From: Aliarcobacter cryaerophilus ATCC 43158
GTDB lineage: Bacteria; Campylobacterota; Campylobacteria; Campylobacterales; Arcobacteraceae
Reading direction: 5' to 3'
NCBI RefSeq assembly: GCF_003660105.1
Contig: NZ_CP032823.1
Span: 372,001 to 436,000 of the forward strand
Length of the DNA: 64,000 bases
Positions 34,229 through 43,501 of the stretch are shown here, piece by piece; the stretch's first letter is position 1, and each line of letters starts with the position of its first letter. A program made the position numbers and the translations under genes. The notes under the pieces are model-generated. The model was not told the DNA's origin. It saw nothing but the letters and a program-made list of their open reading frames with translations, and made no database searches.

Positions 34229-35932
34229 ATGAAATTTAGTAAACTTTTTATTCCAACAACAAAAGAGATGCCAAGTGATGCCTCTTTACCTTCTCATCAA
34301 TTTTTAGTTCGTGGTGGATTTGTAGCACAAACTGGTGCTGGAATTTATGATTTTATGCCTTTGGGAAAAATTGTTTTAGAAAAAATTAGAGCTATTGTAA
34401 AAAAAGAGATGGATGAAGCTGGAGCAAATGAAGTTCAATTTGGATTTGTTACACCTCTTAGTCTTTGGCAAGAATCTGGACGAGCCTTAACTATGGGAAA
34501 TGAGCTTCTAAGATTTAAAGATAGAAAAAATGGTGAATTTGTTTTAAGTCCTACAAACGAAGAAGCTGTTGTAAATATGGTAAAAAATAGAGTTACTTCA
34601 TATAAAGATTTACCACTTCATTTATATCAAATAAATACAAAGTTTAGAGATGAAGCACGACCTAGATTTGGACTTATGAGAGGAAGAGAGTTTTTGATGA
34701 AAGATGGATACTCTTTTCACTCTAACGAAGAGGATTTAGTAAGAGAATTTAATCTTATGGAAGCTACTTACAAAAAAATATATACAAAACTAGGGCTTGA
34801 TTTTAGGGTTGTTGAAGCTGATAGTGGAGCAATTGGAGGAAGTGGAAGTAAAGAGTTTCATGTTTTAGCAACTAGCGGAGAGGATACAATTGTTGTTTGT
34901 GATAGTTGCTCTTATGCTGCAAATATTGAAGCTGCAAAAAGAGAAGCAAAGATTTATAATTTTGAAGCAGGAGATTTAAAAAAAATAGAGACTCCAAATT
35001 GTAAAACAATAGAAGAAGTTGCAAATTTTTTAAAAGTAAAAAAAGAACAAACTATAAAAGCAGTTATAAAAAAAGCTATTTTTAAAGATGCTTCTAAAAT
35101 TGTAGTATTTTTTGTACGAGGAAGTGATGAACTTGAAGAGACTAAAGCTGTAAATAGTATAGATGCTTTAGAAATTATTGATGCAACTTTTGATGAGATA
35201 AAAGATGCAGAAATAGTTGCTGGATATTGTGGAGTTTTAAATTTACCAAAAGATATTTTAGTAGTTATCGATAGTGAGTTAGAAAATTCAAAAGCTTTGG
35301 TTTGTGGTGCAAATGAAGAGAATTTTCACTTTGTAAATGTTGATTTAAAAGCTATTGAAAATATTAAATACTTTGATTTGGTTGCTGTCAAAGAGGGTGA
35401 TATTTGTACTTGTTGTGGTGGAAAACTTTCACATACAAAAGGAATTGAAGCTGGACATATTTTTCAGTTAGGTGATAAATACTCAAAAGCAATGAATGCT
35501 ACATTTTTAGATGAAAATGGGAAAGCAAAACCATTTATTATGGGATGTTATGGAGTTGGAGTATCAAGACTTGTTGCTGCTGTAATTGAGCAAAACCATG
35601 ATGAAAAAGGTTGTATCTGGACAAAATCAACTGCTCCTTTTATGGTTGATATTATTGTTTCAAATTTAAAAAATGAAGATGAAAAAAATATGGGTGAAAA
35701 AATCTATGAAGAGCTAAAAGCTTCAAATGTGGAAGTTATTTTAGATGATAGAATAAATGCTAGATTTGGATTTAAAATTGGAGATTTTGAGCTTTTAGGT
35801 TTTCCTTATGCGATAATTATTGGGAAAAAACTAACAGATGGAATAGTTGAAATAGTTGATAGAAAAACTCTTATTAAAACAGAAGTAAAAGTACAAGATG
35901 TTGTTGTTGAAATTTTAAATTTAATCAAATAA
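34229..35932 (+). CDS. proS: prolyl-tRNA synthetase
   Basis: 567 residues, bacterial-type class II synthetase with an editing (INS) domain in the middle. Class II motifs: FVAQTGAGIYDFMPLG and ALTMGNELLRFKDR at the front, LSPTNEEAVVNMVKN (motif 2 start), and GCYGVGVSRLVAAVIEQ (motif 3). The editing domain carries a CxxC pair near the centre (CTCCGGKLSHTKG). AGGA precedes the ATG. Confidence 0.97.
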   Translation: MKFSKLFIPTTKEMPSDASLPSHQFLVRGGFVAQTGAGIYDFMPLGKIVLEKIRAIVKKEMDEAGANEVQFGFVTPLSLWQESGRALTMGNELLRFKDRKNGEFVLSPTNEEAVVNMVKNRVTSYKDLPLHLYQINTKFRDEARPRFGLMRGREFLMKDGYSFHSNEEDLVREFNLMEATYKKIYTKLGLDFRVVEADSGAIGGSGSKEFHVLATSGEDTIVVCDSCSYAANIEAAKREAKIYNFEAGDLKKIETPNCKTIEEVANFLKVKKEQTIKAVIKKAIFKDASKIVVFFVRGSDELEETKAVNSIDALEIIDATFDEIKDAEIVAGYCGVLNLPKDILVVIDSELENSKALVCGANEENFHFVNVDLKAIENIKYFDLVAVKEGDICTCCGGKLSHTKGIEAGHIFQLGDKYSKAMNATFLDENGKAKPFIMGCYGVGVSRLVAAVIEQNHDEKGCIWTKSTAPFMVDIIVSNLKNEDEKNMGEKIYEELKASNVEVILDDRINARFGFKIGDFELLGFPYAIIIGKKLTDGIVEIVDRKTLIKTEVKVQDVVVEILNLIK

Positions 35933-35944
35933 AAAGGCGAAAAT

Positions 35945-36820
35945 ATGAGTATTGAAAAAAATATTGAAAAAGTTGTTGATCAAAATGTTGATCAAATAAC
36001 AAGAGATTTTAAATCGTTTATTCCAGATAATATTGTGGAGATAGCTATAGGATACTCTATGTCTTTTATTGTTGCACTTCTAATATTTTTTGTAGGAAAG
36101 TGGATATCAAAAAATATAGTTAAACTTTTAGGTAAAGCTTTAAGAAAAGTTGGTGGAGTTGATGAAACTTTGGTTAAGTTTTTGGAAAATATTGTTTATT
36201 ATGCCTTATTAACTGTTGTTATAATTGCTGCATTAAACAAATTAGGAATTGCTACAACTTCATTTTTAGCTATTTTAGGAGCAGCTGGTTTAGCTATTGG
36301 TTTAGCTTTGAAAGACTCTTTAGGAAATTTTGCTTCAGGTGTTATGATAGTTTTATTTAAACCATTTAAAGCAGGGGACAGTGTAGTTGCTGGTGGTGTT
36401 AGTGGAACTGTTACTGAAGTTACAATTTTTAATACGGTATTTTTAACTGCTGATAATCAAAAAATAATTGTACCAAACTCTTCAATTACAAGTGGAAGTA
36501 TAACAAATGTGAATGCTAACAATACAAGAAGAGTTGATATTGTTGTAGCTATCTCTTATGAAGATAATATCAAAAATGTAAAAGAGGTTTTGACAAATAT
36601 TATAAATTCAAATCCAAAGGTTTTAAAAGATAAAGGATTTGGGATATTGGTTACTGATTTAGCTCTTGATAGTGTAAAATTAGGTGTTAATGTTTGGGCA
36701 AAATCATCTGATTATGGTTCTTTAAAAGCTGAACTTTTAGAAGAGATTAAAACAAAATTTGATGAGGTTGGAATTACAATTCCATATCCAAAGAATGTGT
36801 ATCAACAAATCAAAAATTAA
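35945..36820 (+). CDS. mscS: small-conductance mechanosensitive channel, MscS family
   Basis: 291 residues with three membrane helices near 30-130. The pore helix is GLAIGLALKDSLGNFASG, followed by the beta domain with FKAGDSVVAGGVSGTV and the NSSITSGSITN loop. It opens under membrane tension to release solutes during hypo-osmotic shock. AAAAGGCG lies upstream of the ATG; proS is 12 bases before it. The end overlaps the cca-like gene by 26 bases. Confidence 0.92.
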   Translation: MSIEKNIEKVVDQNVDQITRDFKSFIPDNIVEIAIGYSMSFIVALLIFFVGKWISKNIVKLLGKALRKVGGVDETLVKFLENIVYYALLTVVIIAALNKLGIATTSFLAILGAAGLAIGLALKDSLGNFASGVMIVLFKPFKAGDSVVAGGVSGTVTEVTIFNTVFLTADNQKIIVPNSSITSGSITNVNANNTRRVDIVVAISYEDNIKNVKEVLTNIINSNPKVLKDKGFGILVTDLALDSVKLGVNVWAKSSDYGSLKAELLEEIKTKFDEVGITIPYPKNVYQQIKN

Positions 36821-38006
36821 TATACCAAAACTACTTATTGATATTTTGAAAACATTGCAAGATAGTGGCTATAAGCCATATCTTGTTGGTGGTTGTGTTA
36901 GAGATTTTCTTCTGAGTAAACCAGTTAAAGATTTTGATATTGAAGTATTTGGTATAGAAAATTTAGAAAAATTAAAAACAATTTTAGAAAAATATACAAA
37001 AGTTCATGATATTGGAAAATCTTTTGGTGTTTTAAAAGTCAATATCGATGATTTAGATATTGACTTTTCTATTCCTAGAGTAGAGAAAAAAGTAGGAAAA
37101 ACTCACAAAAGTTTTGAGATAAAACTTCTTTCAAATATAAATATAAAAAAAGCTGCAAAAAGACGAGATTTTACTATAAATTCTATATATTACGACTATT
37201 TTAAAGATAGTTTTATAGACCCTTTTTTAGGGATAAAAGATTTAAAAAAAAGAAAAATTAAATATATAGATAAAAAAAGTTTTATAGAGGATAGTTTAAG
37301 AGTTTTTAGAGCTTTTGGATTTGCTTCAAGATTTAATTTTAAAATAACAAAAAAGACAAAACAACTTTTAAAAACTATTATCAAAAGTGGAGAATTAAAT
37401 AATTTATCAAAAGAGAGAGTTTTTGAAGAGTTAAAAAAACTTCTTTTGAAATCGAAAAAACCAAGTGTTGGTTTAAAACTTTTTGATGAGTTTAAAATAT
37501 TTAAAATATCTTTTTTAAAAAAATATAAAGCCATAGATAAGTTATCAAAAATTTTGAAAAATAGAGATATAGATTTAAAAAGAGTATTAATTTTATACTT
37601 TGTTGTTTTGCTAAAAGATGAAAAAGAGGATGATATTCTTGAATTTTTATCAAAAATAAGTAGTGATAAAAAGTTTATAAACTCTATAATATCTTTGTGT
37701 AAAGAGAGTTTGGAAGATGATATTGTAAGCTTAAAAAAACAATCTTTAAATATAGTTTTGGAAGATTTAATTTTAGTTGAGATTGCATTTGGAAATAAAG
37801 ATATTGAAGCTATTATAAAAAAATGTGAAGAGTCTGATATTTTAAGCAAAGGATTAAAACCACATATTATGGGAGTTGATTTACTTGATTTAGGTTTTAC
37901 TCCTAGTGGTGATTTTAGAAATATGTTAAATTTTGCAATGGATTTACAAATAAAAGAAAATCTTTCAAAAGATGATTTAAAACAAAGACTTAAGAAGAAT
38001 TTTTAA
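36795..38006 (+). CDS. cca: CCA tRNA nucleotidyltransferase/poly(A) polymerase family
   Basis: About 403 residues. The nucleotidyltransferase head has the catalytic GG and DxD motifs in YLVGGCVRDFLLSKPVKDFD; the next region, KKAAKRRDFTINSIYYD, and DSLRVFRAFGFASRF define the class II polyA_pol family. It adds or repairs the 3' CCA of tRNAs. The frame is open from 36759 but that would overlap mscS by 62 bases; the ATG at 36795 is a reasonable start. The codons are very Lys-rich. Confidence 0.9.
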   Translation: MCINKSKINIPKLLIDILKTLQDSGYKPYLVGGCVRDFLLSKPVKDFDIEVFGIENLEKLKTILEKYTKVHDIGKSFGVLKVNIDDLDIDFSIPRVEKKVGKTHKSFEIKLLSNINIKKAAKRRDFTINSIYYDYFKDSFIDPFLGIKDLKKRKIKYIDKKSFIEDSLRVFRAFGFASRFNFKITKKTKQLLKTIIKSGELNNLSKERVFEELKKLLLKSKKPSVGLKLFDEFKIFKISFLKKYKAIDKLSKILKNRDIDLKRVLILYFVVLLKDEKEDDILEFLSKISSDKKFINSIISLCKESLEDDIVSLKKQSLNIVLEDLILVEIAFGNKDIEAIIKKCEESDILSKGLKPHIMGVDLLDLGFTPSGDFRNMLNFAMDLQIKENLSKDDLKQRLKKNF

Positions 38007-38027
38007 AATAATATTTATATAATCTTC

Positions 38028-39260
38028 TTATGGTCGATATACTCTATTTTCACTTCCATTTACAACATGAAATATTGTAACTCCATATTTTTTTGAGTAA
38101 TATTTTAAAAGCAGATGCTGTAAAGTTGGCTCTATTGATGGTGTAAACCAAGCATTGTTTGAAATCATAATCATATATTTAGTATCACCTAAATTTTCAA
38201 ATATTTTATCCGTTGTTCCTTCATAGCAAATTGCATTTCTATATTTTTCTCCTTGAATTATAAAATCTGTTGGAGAGCTTGCTTTTGAGTAATCACTAGC
38301 TCCATTATAAAAAATATCATTAATCAAATCAACAAAGAATTTAGGAAGAGGTATCTCTTCTCCAAAAGGAACTAAAACAACTTTTTTTGCAACAGTAACA
38401 CTATTTTTAGTATAAAAATATGAAGCATTAAAAATTTGATTATCTTCAACATATAAAGCTCCAGTTACTATATCTATCTTATTTGATAGTTCTAAAAGCA
38501 TATTGTTTAAACTAGGGTATTTATTTAGAGCAACTGAAAATGAAGTTTCAGGTAAAACAACCAAACTATAGCCTTTGTCTATGGCGTCAAAAATTTGTTT
38601 AAAGTTTTCATCGTTTAATATTTTTAAATACTCTTTATCCCACTTTAAAGATTGATTTATATACATTTGTGGCATATAAATTTTTGCTTTTGGAGTATCT
38701 ATAAATTCACCTTTTTCACTATGAAAAGCAAATAATAGTGGTAAAATAGCTAGTATCTTTGCTCTTTTTAGTTTTATTACAAGATAAAGTGATATAAGAA
38801 TTAAGCCAAATGCAAATTTTGTAGTGCTTAAATATGAATCAATAAATATAAGCTCTAGTTTTAACCAATTAAAACCAAATGGAGCAATAAATAAAAATCC
38901 AAAAATCATTAAAATTCTAAAAGATAGTTTATTTATAACTGCAAAAAGAGCAAAAATAGTTCCAAAAACAAGACCAATTCCTAAAAGTAAAAATGGAGCT
39001 ATATAACTAATATCGTAGTATTGTAAACTAACACTCATCCAATAGCACCAAAAAATTCCTGTGAAAAATCCTGCATAAAATAGTGAAATCCTTGGAATTG
39101 TTAGTAAAAGATATATTCCACCTAGTCCAAATATTGTATTTATTAATTTAAACTCAAATCCAAAATATGATAAATATATAAAAGAGCTAAGTAAACAAGC
39201 AGTAATCAAGCCTTTTATTATTAAATTTTTGTTAAAATGTTGAGTTTTTAACAAAAACAT
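38028..39260 (-). CDS. lnt: apolipoprotein N-acyltransferase
   Basis: Adds the third acyl chain to lipoproteins in the inner membrane. 410 residues, shorter than the E. coli enzyme (512), with a reduced membrane part of about six to eight helices. The nitrilase-type catalytic domain keeps the triad: Glu in VLPETSFS, Lys in KKVVLVPFGEEIPLP, Cys in AICYEG. It is divergent from yajC across 28 bases. A GGGGG-type ribosome site precedes the ATG. Confidence 0.93.
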   Translation of the reverse strand: MFLLKTQHFNKNLIIKGLITACLLSSFIYLSYFGFEFKLINTIFGLGGIYLLLTIPRISLFYAGFFTGIFWCYWMSVSLQYYDISYIAPFLLLGIGLVFGTIFALFAVINKLSFRILMIFGFLFIAPFGFNWLKLELIFIDSYLSTTKFAFGLILISLYLVIKLKRAKILAILPLLFAFHSEKGEFIDTPKAKIYMPQMYINQSLKWDKEYLKILNDENFKQIFDAIDKGYSLVVLPETSFSVALNKYPSLNNMLLELSNKIDIVTGALYVEDNQIFNASYFYTKNSVTVAKKVVLVPFGEEIPLPKFFVDLINDIFYNGASDYSKASSPTDFIIQGEKYRNAICYEGTTDKIFENLGDTKYMIMISNNAWFTPSIEPTLQHLLLKYYSKKYGVTIFHVVNGSENRVYRP

Positions 39261-39288
39261 ATTAAACCCCCAATAAAAAGGAAATTCG

Positions 39289-39555
39289 ATGCAAAGCGAT
39301 TTATTGACTTCATTACTACCTCTTGTTGCACTTTTTGCAATATTCTATTTTTTAATAATTAGACCACAACAAAAACAAGCAAAAGCTCATAAAGAGATGA
39401 TCATAAACCTTAAAAAAGGTGATAAGATTGTAACAAATGGTGGCTTAATGGTAGAAGTAGTAAAAGTTGAAGATGCATTTTTTGTAGTAAAAAATAGCGA
39501 TAACTCTGAGATGAAATTAGCTAAAGAGTTTGTTACTAGACTTATTACTGAATAA
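39289..39555 (+). CDS. yajC: preprotein translocase subunit YajC
   Basis: 88 residues. One N-terminal membrane helix (LLPLVALFAIFYFLIIRPQQ) followed by the conserved RPQQKQAKAHKEMI and NLKKGDKIVTNGGL. Accessory subunit of SecDF in protein export. AAAAGGA precedes the ATG. A perfect hairpin lies between it and secD. Confidence 0.96.
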   Translation: MQSDLLTSLLPLVALFAIFYFLIIRPQQKQAKAHKEMIINLKKGDKIVTNGGLMVEVVKVEDAFFVVKNSDNSEMKLAKEFVTRLITE

Positions 39556-39561
39556 TTTATT

Positions 39562-39590
39562 ATTTAAGATATGATTTTCATATCTTAAAT
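39562..39590 (+). promoter_or_regulatory. intercistronic hairpin between yajC and secD
   Basis: A perfect 13-bp stem ATTTAAGATATGA/TCATATCTTAAAT with a 3-base loop, followed by TCTCCCCC rather than a T run. It is more likely an mRNA-processing or stabilising structure than a terminator. It sits 27 bases upstream of the secD TTG. Confidence 0.55.
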
Positions 39591-39616
39591 TCTCCCCCTA
39601 CAAATAAGGATTTATA

Positions 39617-41182
39617 TTGAAAATTTTTAATTTTAAACTCACAATTTTTTTAATCAGTGTTATATTTGGTGTTGTTTTTGCTATTCCATCTTTAATGCAA
39701 ACAGATTATGGTAAAAAAGTAAATTTGGGTCTTGACCTTCAAGGCGGACTTCATATGCTTTTGGGTGTAAACACTGAAGAAGCTGTAACTTCAAAAATAA
39801 AATCAATCGCAACTGCTATTAAATATTTTAGTGATGATGAAGAACTACTTATTGATGGATTAACTGTGAGTAATAACTCTATTTATTTTTCAATTTTAGA
39901 TATTGATGAAATGGCTAAAATGGATAAAATGCTCTCAGAAATAAAGGGTTTAGATATAGTTAAAGAAGATTTAGAGTATAAAGTTTCTCTAAATAGTGAA
40001 GAGATAATAAAAACAAAAGATTACTCTGTTGCTCAAGCTGTTGAGACTATTAGAAATAGACTTGACCAATTTGGACTTAGTGAACCAACAGTTGTAAGAC
40101 AAGGTGATAGTGATATAGTTGTTCAACTTCCAGGAATTAAAACAGCTAGTGATGAAAAAGCAGCAAGAGATTTAATCTCAAAAGCTGCAAAGCTTGAGCT
40201 TATGGCGGTTGATGAAGAAAGAATGGATAGAGTTCATCAAATGACAAGTAAAGAGGCTGCTTCATTTGGTGATGTTATCTTAGAAGATACAAATGATTCA
40301 AATAAAAAATATCTTGTAAAAGAGATACCAATTTTAGATGGAAGCCAAGTTGTAGATGCTCAAGTTGCTTTTAGTCAATCAAATCAACCCATTATTAATT
40401 TTACATTAAATAGTGCAGGAGCTAGAATTTTTGGTGATTTTACTGCTAAAAGTGTAGGAAAAAGGTTAGCAATTGTTTTAGATGGAAAAGTTTATTCAGC
40501 TCCAAATATAAATGAAAGAATTGGTGGAGGAAGTGGGCAAATTTCTGGAGGATTTACAGTGCAAGAAGCTGGAAATGTTGCTATTGCTTTAAGAAGTGGA
40601 GCACTTTTAGCAAGTGTAACTCTCTTAGAAAAAAGAAGTGTTGGACCATCTTTGGGAGCTGATAGTATTAAAGCTTCAATGATAGCTTTGGTTTCTGGAA
40701 CAGCTTTAATTTTTATATTTATGATGTTTTATTATAGAAGAGCTGGGATTATTGCAAATATAGCTTTAGTTGCAAATGTATTTATTCTTTTGGCAGTAAT
40801 TGCTCTTTTTGGTGCAACTTTAACACTTCCTGGTATGGCTGGAATTATTCTTACATTAGGTATGGCAATTGATGCAAATGTTATTATAAATGAGAGAATT
40901 AGAGAAGTTTTAAGAACAGGAGCAAGTGTTCAAAAAGCTATAGAAGATGGTTATTCAAATGCTATTAGAGCTATTATGGATGGAAATATTACAACTTTCT
41001 TAGTTGCTATTGTATTATATGCTTATGGAAGCGGAGCTATCAAAGGTTTTGCAGTAACAATTTCAATTGGAATATTAACTTCAATGCTTACATCAATAGT
41101 TGGAACTCATGGTATTTATAAAGCAATAATGCCAAAAATTGCAAAAGATAAAAACAATAAAAAATGGTTTGGAGTAGCATAA
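39617..41182 (+). CDS. secD: protein translocase subunit SecD
   Basis: 521 residues. First membrane helix, then the periplasmic head with LGLDLQGGLHMLLGV and the conserved SEPTVVRQGDSDIVVQLPG, then IVLDGKVYSAPNI and the membrane block with GIILTLGMAIDANVIINERI (RND-type proton pathway) at the C-terminus. Uses the proton gradient to pull proteins through SecYEG. TTG start with AAGGA 6 bases upstream. It shares one base with secF (TAATG). Confidence 0.97.
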   Translation: MKIFNFKLTIFLISVIFGVVFAIPSLMQTDYGKKVNLGLDLQGGLHMLLGVNTEEAVTSKIKSIATAIKYFSDDEELLIDGLTVSNNSIYFSILDIDEMAKMDKMLSEIKGLDIVKEDLEYKVSLNSEEIIKTKDYSVAQAVETIRNRLDQFGLSEPTVVRQGDSDIVVQLPGIKTASDEKAARDLISKAAKLELMAVDEERMDRVHQMTSKEAASFGDVILEDTNDSNKKYLVKEIPILDGSQVVDAQVAFSQSNQPIINFTLNSAGARIFGDFTAKSVGKRLAIVLDGKVYSAPNINERIGGGSGQISGGFTVQEAGNVAIALRSGALLASVTLLEKRSVGPSLGADSIKASMIALVSGTALIFIFMMFYYRRAGIIANIALVANVFILLAVIALFGATLTLPGMAGIILTLGMAIDANVIINERIREVLRTGASVQKAIEDGYSNAIRAIMDGNITTFLVAIVLYAYGSGAIKGFAVTISIGILTSMLTSIVGTHGIYKAIMPKIAKDKNNKKWFGVA

Positions 41183-42150
41183 TGGAGATTTTTAACAACA
41201 ATAAAACTTATGATTTTATGGGTAAAAAGGTTCCTTTTTTAAGTATATCTGGAATTTTAATTATAGCTTCACTTGTTTTACTATTTACAAGAGGTTTAAA
41301 CTATGGTATTGATTTTGTTGGAGGAACAATTGTTCAAGTAAAATATGAACAAGCTGCCCCTTTGGATAAGATAAGAGAAGTTTTAGAAAATAGTAAATAT
41401 GCTGGTTCAAATGTAACAGAGTTTGGAAGTGCTGATGAGATAACTATAAGATTTACAGGTACTTCAAGTAGTGTAACAAATGATGCTAGTGATGATATGA
41501 ACAAAATATTAGTACCAACTGGAAATTTTGAGATAAGAAAGATAGATATGGTTGGTGCAAAAGTTGGAGCTGAACTACGAGAAAAAGGTATTATGGCTTT
41601 AACGATGGCTTTGTTAGCTATGCTTATTTACATTGGAATAAGATTTGAGTGGAGATTTGCTGTTGCTTCTATTATTGGACTTATCCACGATGTTATTATT
41701 ACTTTGGGGATTATTAGTCTATTTAAAATTGATGTAAACCTCGATATGATTGCTGCAATTTTAACTCTAGTTGGATATACAATAAATGATACTATTATTG
41801 TAAATGATAGAATTAGAGAGAGTTTACAAACAACAAAAGAGAGAGACCTAGATGCTCTTATAAACGATTCAGTAAGTAAAACTCTTTCAAGAACAATTCT
41901 TACATCTTCAACTACTCAATTTGCAGTACTTACTATGCTTTTATTTGGTGGAGAGATTATTTATGCATTTTCATTTACACTATTTGTTGGAATTATAATA
42001 GGAACTTACTCTTCTATTTTCGTGGTTTCTCCATTTATTAAATTCTTAGGATTTAGTACAGATAGTTATAGAAGTAAACAAGCTATAAAAGAGGCAAATA
42101 GAAAAGAGAAAGAGAAATTAAGAGCTATGTATGAACAAGGAAGAGTTTAA
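41182..42150 (+). CDS. secF: protein translocase subunit SecF
   Basis: 322 residues. Starts MEIFNNNKTYDFMGK; the family signature GLNYGIDFVGGTIVQVKY lies near residue 45. The membrane part has TLVGYTINDTIIVNDRIRE with the Asp/Arg pair of the RND-type proton path. The ATG at 41182 overlaps the secD stop by one base; an in-frame upstream ATG at 41164 lies inside secD and is less likely. It works with SecD and YajC. Confidence 0.97.
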   Translation: MEIFNNNKTYDFMGKKVPFLSISGILIIASLVLLFTRGLNYGIDFVGGTIVQVKYEQAAPLDKIREVLENSKYAGSNVTEFGSADEITIRFTGTSSSVTNDASDDMNKILVPTGNFEIRKIDMVGAKVGAELREKGIMALTMALLAMLIYIGIRFEWRFAVASIIGLIHDVIITLGIISLFKIDVNLDMIAAILTLVGYTINDTIIVNDRIRESLQTTKERDLDALINDSVSKTLSRTILTSSTTQFAVLTMLLFGGEIIYAFSFTLFVGIIIGTYSSIFVVSPFIKFLGFSTDSYRSKQAIKEANRKEKEKLRAMYEQGRV

Positions 42151-42163
42151 AAGGTAATTTAAA

Positions 42164-42334
42164 ATGGATTCTTCAATAAAAGTCTTAATTTCTATAATAG
42201 TGGTTTTATTTATTGCTGTTTATATACTTTTTAATGTAGTCTTAGAAAATGATACAAAAGAGGAAAAAAAGATAAATGAAAACCCTAGCTCTATTCAAGA
42301 AAGAAGAGATGCATTAAAAGGGATGTTTAAGTGA
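42164..42334 (+). CDS. 56-residue single-span membrane protein after secF
   Basis: ATG at 42164, 14 bases after the secF stop, with an AAAGG site 8-9 bases upstream. The product begins MDSSIKVLISIIVVLFIAVY (a membrane helix of about 18 residues), has a short acidic/basic linker and ends IQERRDALKGMFK. It is co-directional with yajC-secD-secF and may be an accessory of the Sec complex or of the inner membrane. No family recognised. The last bases overlap the convergent membrane-protein gene by 8. Confidence 0.7.
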   Translation: MDSSIKVLISIIVVLFIAVYILFNVVLENDTKEEKKINENPSSIQERRDALKGMFK

Positions 42335-42746
42335 TATCCTCTTTTCTTAAAAGTAAAAATATAAAATATGCACCAAAAAGATTTATAGGTGCATATATAT
42401 AAGAATAAACTGAATTATTAATAAAAAGATATAAGAAAGAGTTTAAAATATATATAAATATTAAAAACTGTAAAGAACTTTTTATATAAATATTCAAAAA
42501 ATCAATTTTTATCATCTCTAGTTTTTGTAAAATAATTAATAGAAAAAATAGATTAAAAAATAGTGAAAAAGTACTTAATATTAAGTTTTTATTTTGAATG
42601 ATATTTGAAGATTGAATAAAAATTGATAGTAAGATTATAAATATTGAACCATATTTTACTATTGGTTCAAAATCTATAAACTTTAAAAAACAGCATCTCT
42701 TTTTTAAAGTAGGAAGAAGAGTATTAAACTTTTTTTTACTTTGCAT
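42327..42746 (-). CDS. hypothetical membrane protein downstream of motB
   Basis: 139 residues. Basic N-terminus, then about four hydrophobic helices (from about residue 30 to the end) with many Ile, Leu and Phe. Its ATG shares one base with the motB stop (TAATG), so it should be co-translated with motA-motB; a role near the flagellar stator is possible but unproven. It overlaps the end of the small membrane-protein gene on the other strand. Confidence 0.6.
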   Translation of the reverse strand: MQSKKKFNTLLPTLKKRCCFLKFIDFEPIVKYGSIFIILLSIFIQSSNIIQNKNLILSTFSLFFNLFFLLIILQKLEMIKIDFLNIYIKSSLQFLIFIYILNSFLYLFINNSVYSYIYAPINLFGAYFIFLLLRKEDIT

Positions 42747-43489
42747 TACTCTTTCATTCTATTAAAAATTGTCTCTAAATTTAAGTCTTCTTCACTTGCA
42801 ATTTCACCATTTGAATGTAGTTCAAATACAACAACACTTTTATCTTTTAGAGTTGATTCTTTATTACTTCCAAAACCGCTAGAGTATAATCTTGAAGGTT
42901 TTACATTGTATTTTACTAACTCTCTTATTACGTTGTTTGCTCTTGCTGTTGAAAGTTCTAAAGCATCTTTGTGTTTAGAGTTTTTAACTTCACTTTCTTG
43001 TGCATAACCTTTTACATTTATTTCAGTTTCTTCAGGCATTGCATTTATTAATTGAGCTAAATTACTTAAAAAATCATTTGCAAAAACAGATGTAATCTCT
43101 GATTTTCCACTCTCAAAAGCTAAATGTGCTGGAACACTCATTAAAGAACCATTTGGAAGCTCTATTAAATTTGCACCTTTATTTTTATTTTGTTCTTGTT
43201 CCTCTTTATTTTCTAGAGTATGAACTATAACTTTTTTACCCTCAACATTATCATCAATAGGTTCATCTGTCATAGCTTTTTCTTGTTTTGTTTGCTCTTC
43301 AACTATATTTGCAGATGGGAATTTATAAATTTTTATAAACTCTTCCTTTAAAGCTTTTTGCTTCTCTATATTTACAGATGCCAAAGCGTATAAAGCAATA
43401 AAAAGTGCTAAAAGAAGACTTAAAAAATCTGCATATGGAACTGCCCATTTCTCACCAGCTGGGCACTCACATTTCTTTTTTTTAGACAT
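42746..43489 (-). CDS. motB: flagellar motor stator protein MotB
   Basis: 247 residues. The N-terminal cytoplasmic piece has CECPAGEKWAVPYADFLSLL with the essential proton-carrying Asp at the start of the single membrane helix. The periplasmic OmpA-like peptidoglycan-binding domain includes TEINVKGYAQESEV, then LELSTARANNVIRELVKY and RLYSSGFGSNKES. It lies 12 bases after motA on the minus strand. Forms the proton-driven stator with MotA. Confidence 0.95.
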   Translation of the reverse strand: MSKKKKCECPAGEKWAVPYADFLSLLLALFIALYALASVNIEKQKALKEEFIKIYKFPSANIVEEQTKQEKAMTDEPIDDNVEGKKVIVHTLENKEEQEQNKNKGANLIELPNGSLMSVPAHLAFESGKSEITSVFANDFLSNLAQLINAMPEETEINVKGYAQESEVKNSKHKDALELSTARANNVIRELVKYNVKPSRLYSSGFGSNKESTLKDKSVVVFELHSNGEIASEEDLNLETIFNRMKE

Positions 43490-43501
43490 CTAAAAAAAAT
43501 C

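Noticed and set aside
37196-37849. 217-codon open frame on the minus strand inside cca
   Set aside because: It is antisense to a convincing tRNA nucleotidyltransferase with catalytic motifs. Its Ser/Phe/Lys-rich translation is the usual shadow of A-rich coding sequence.
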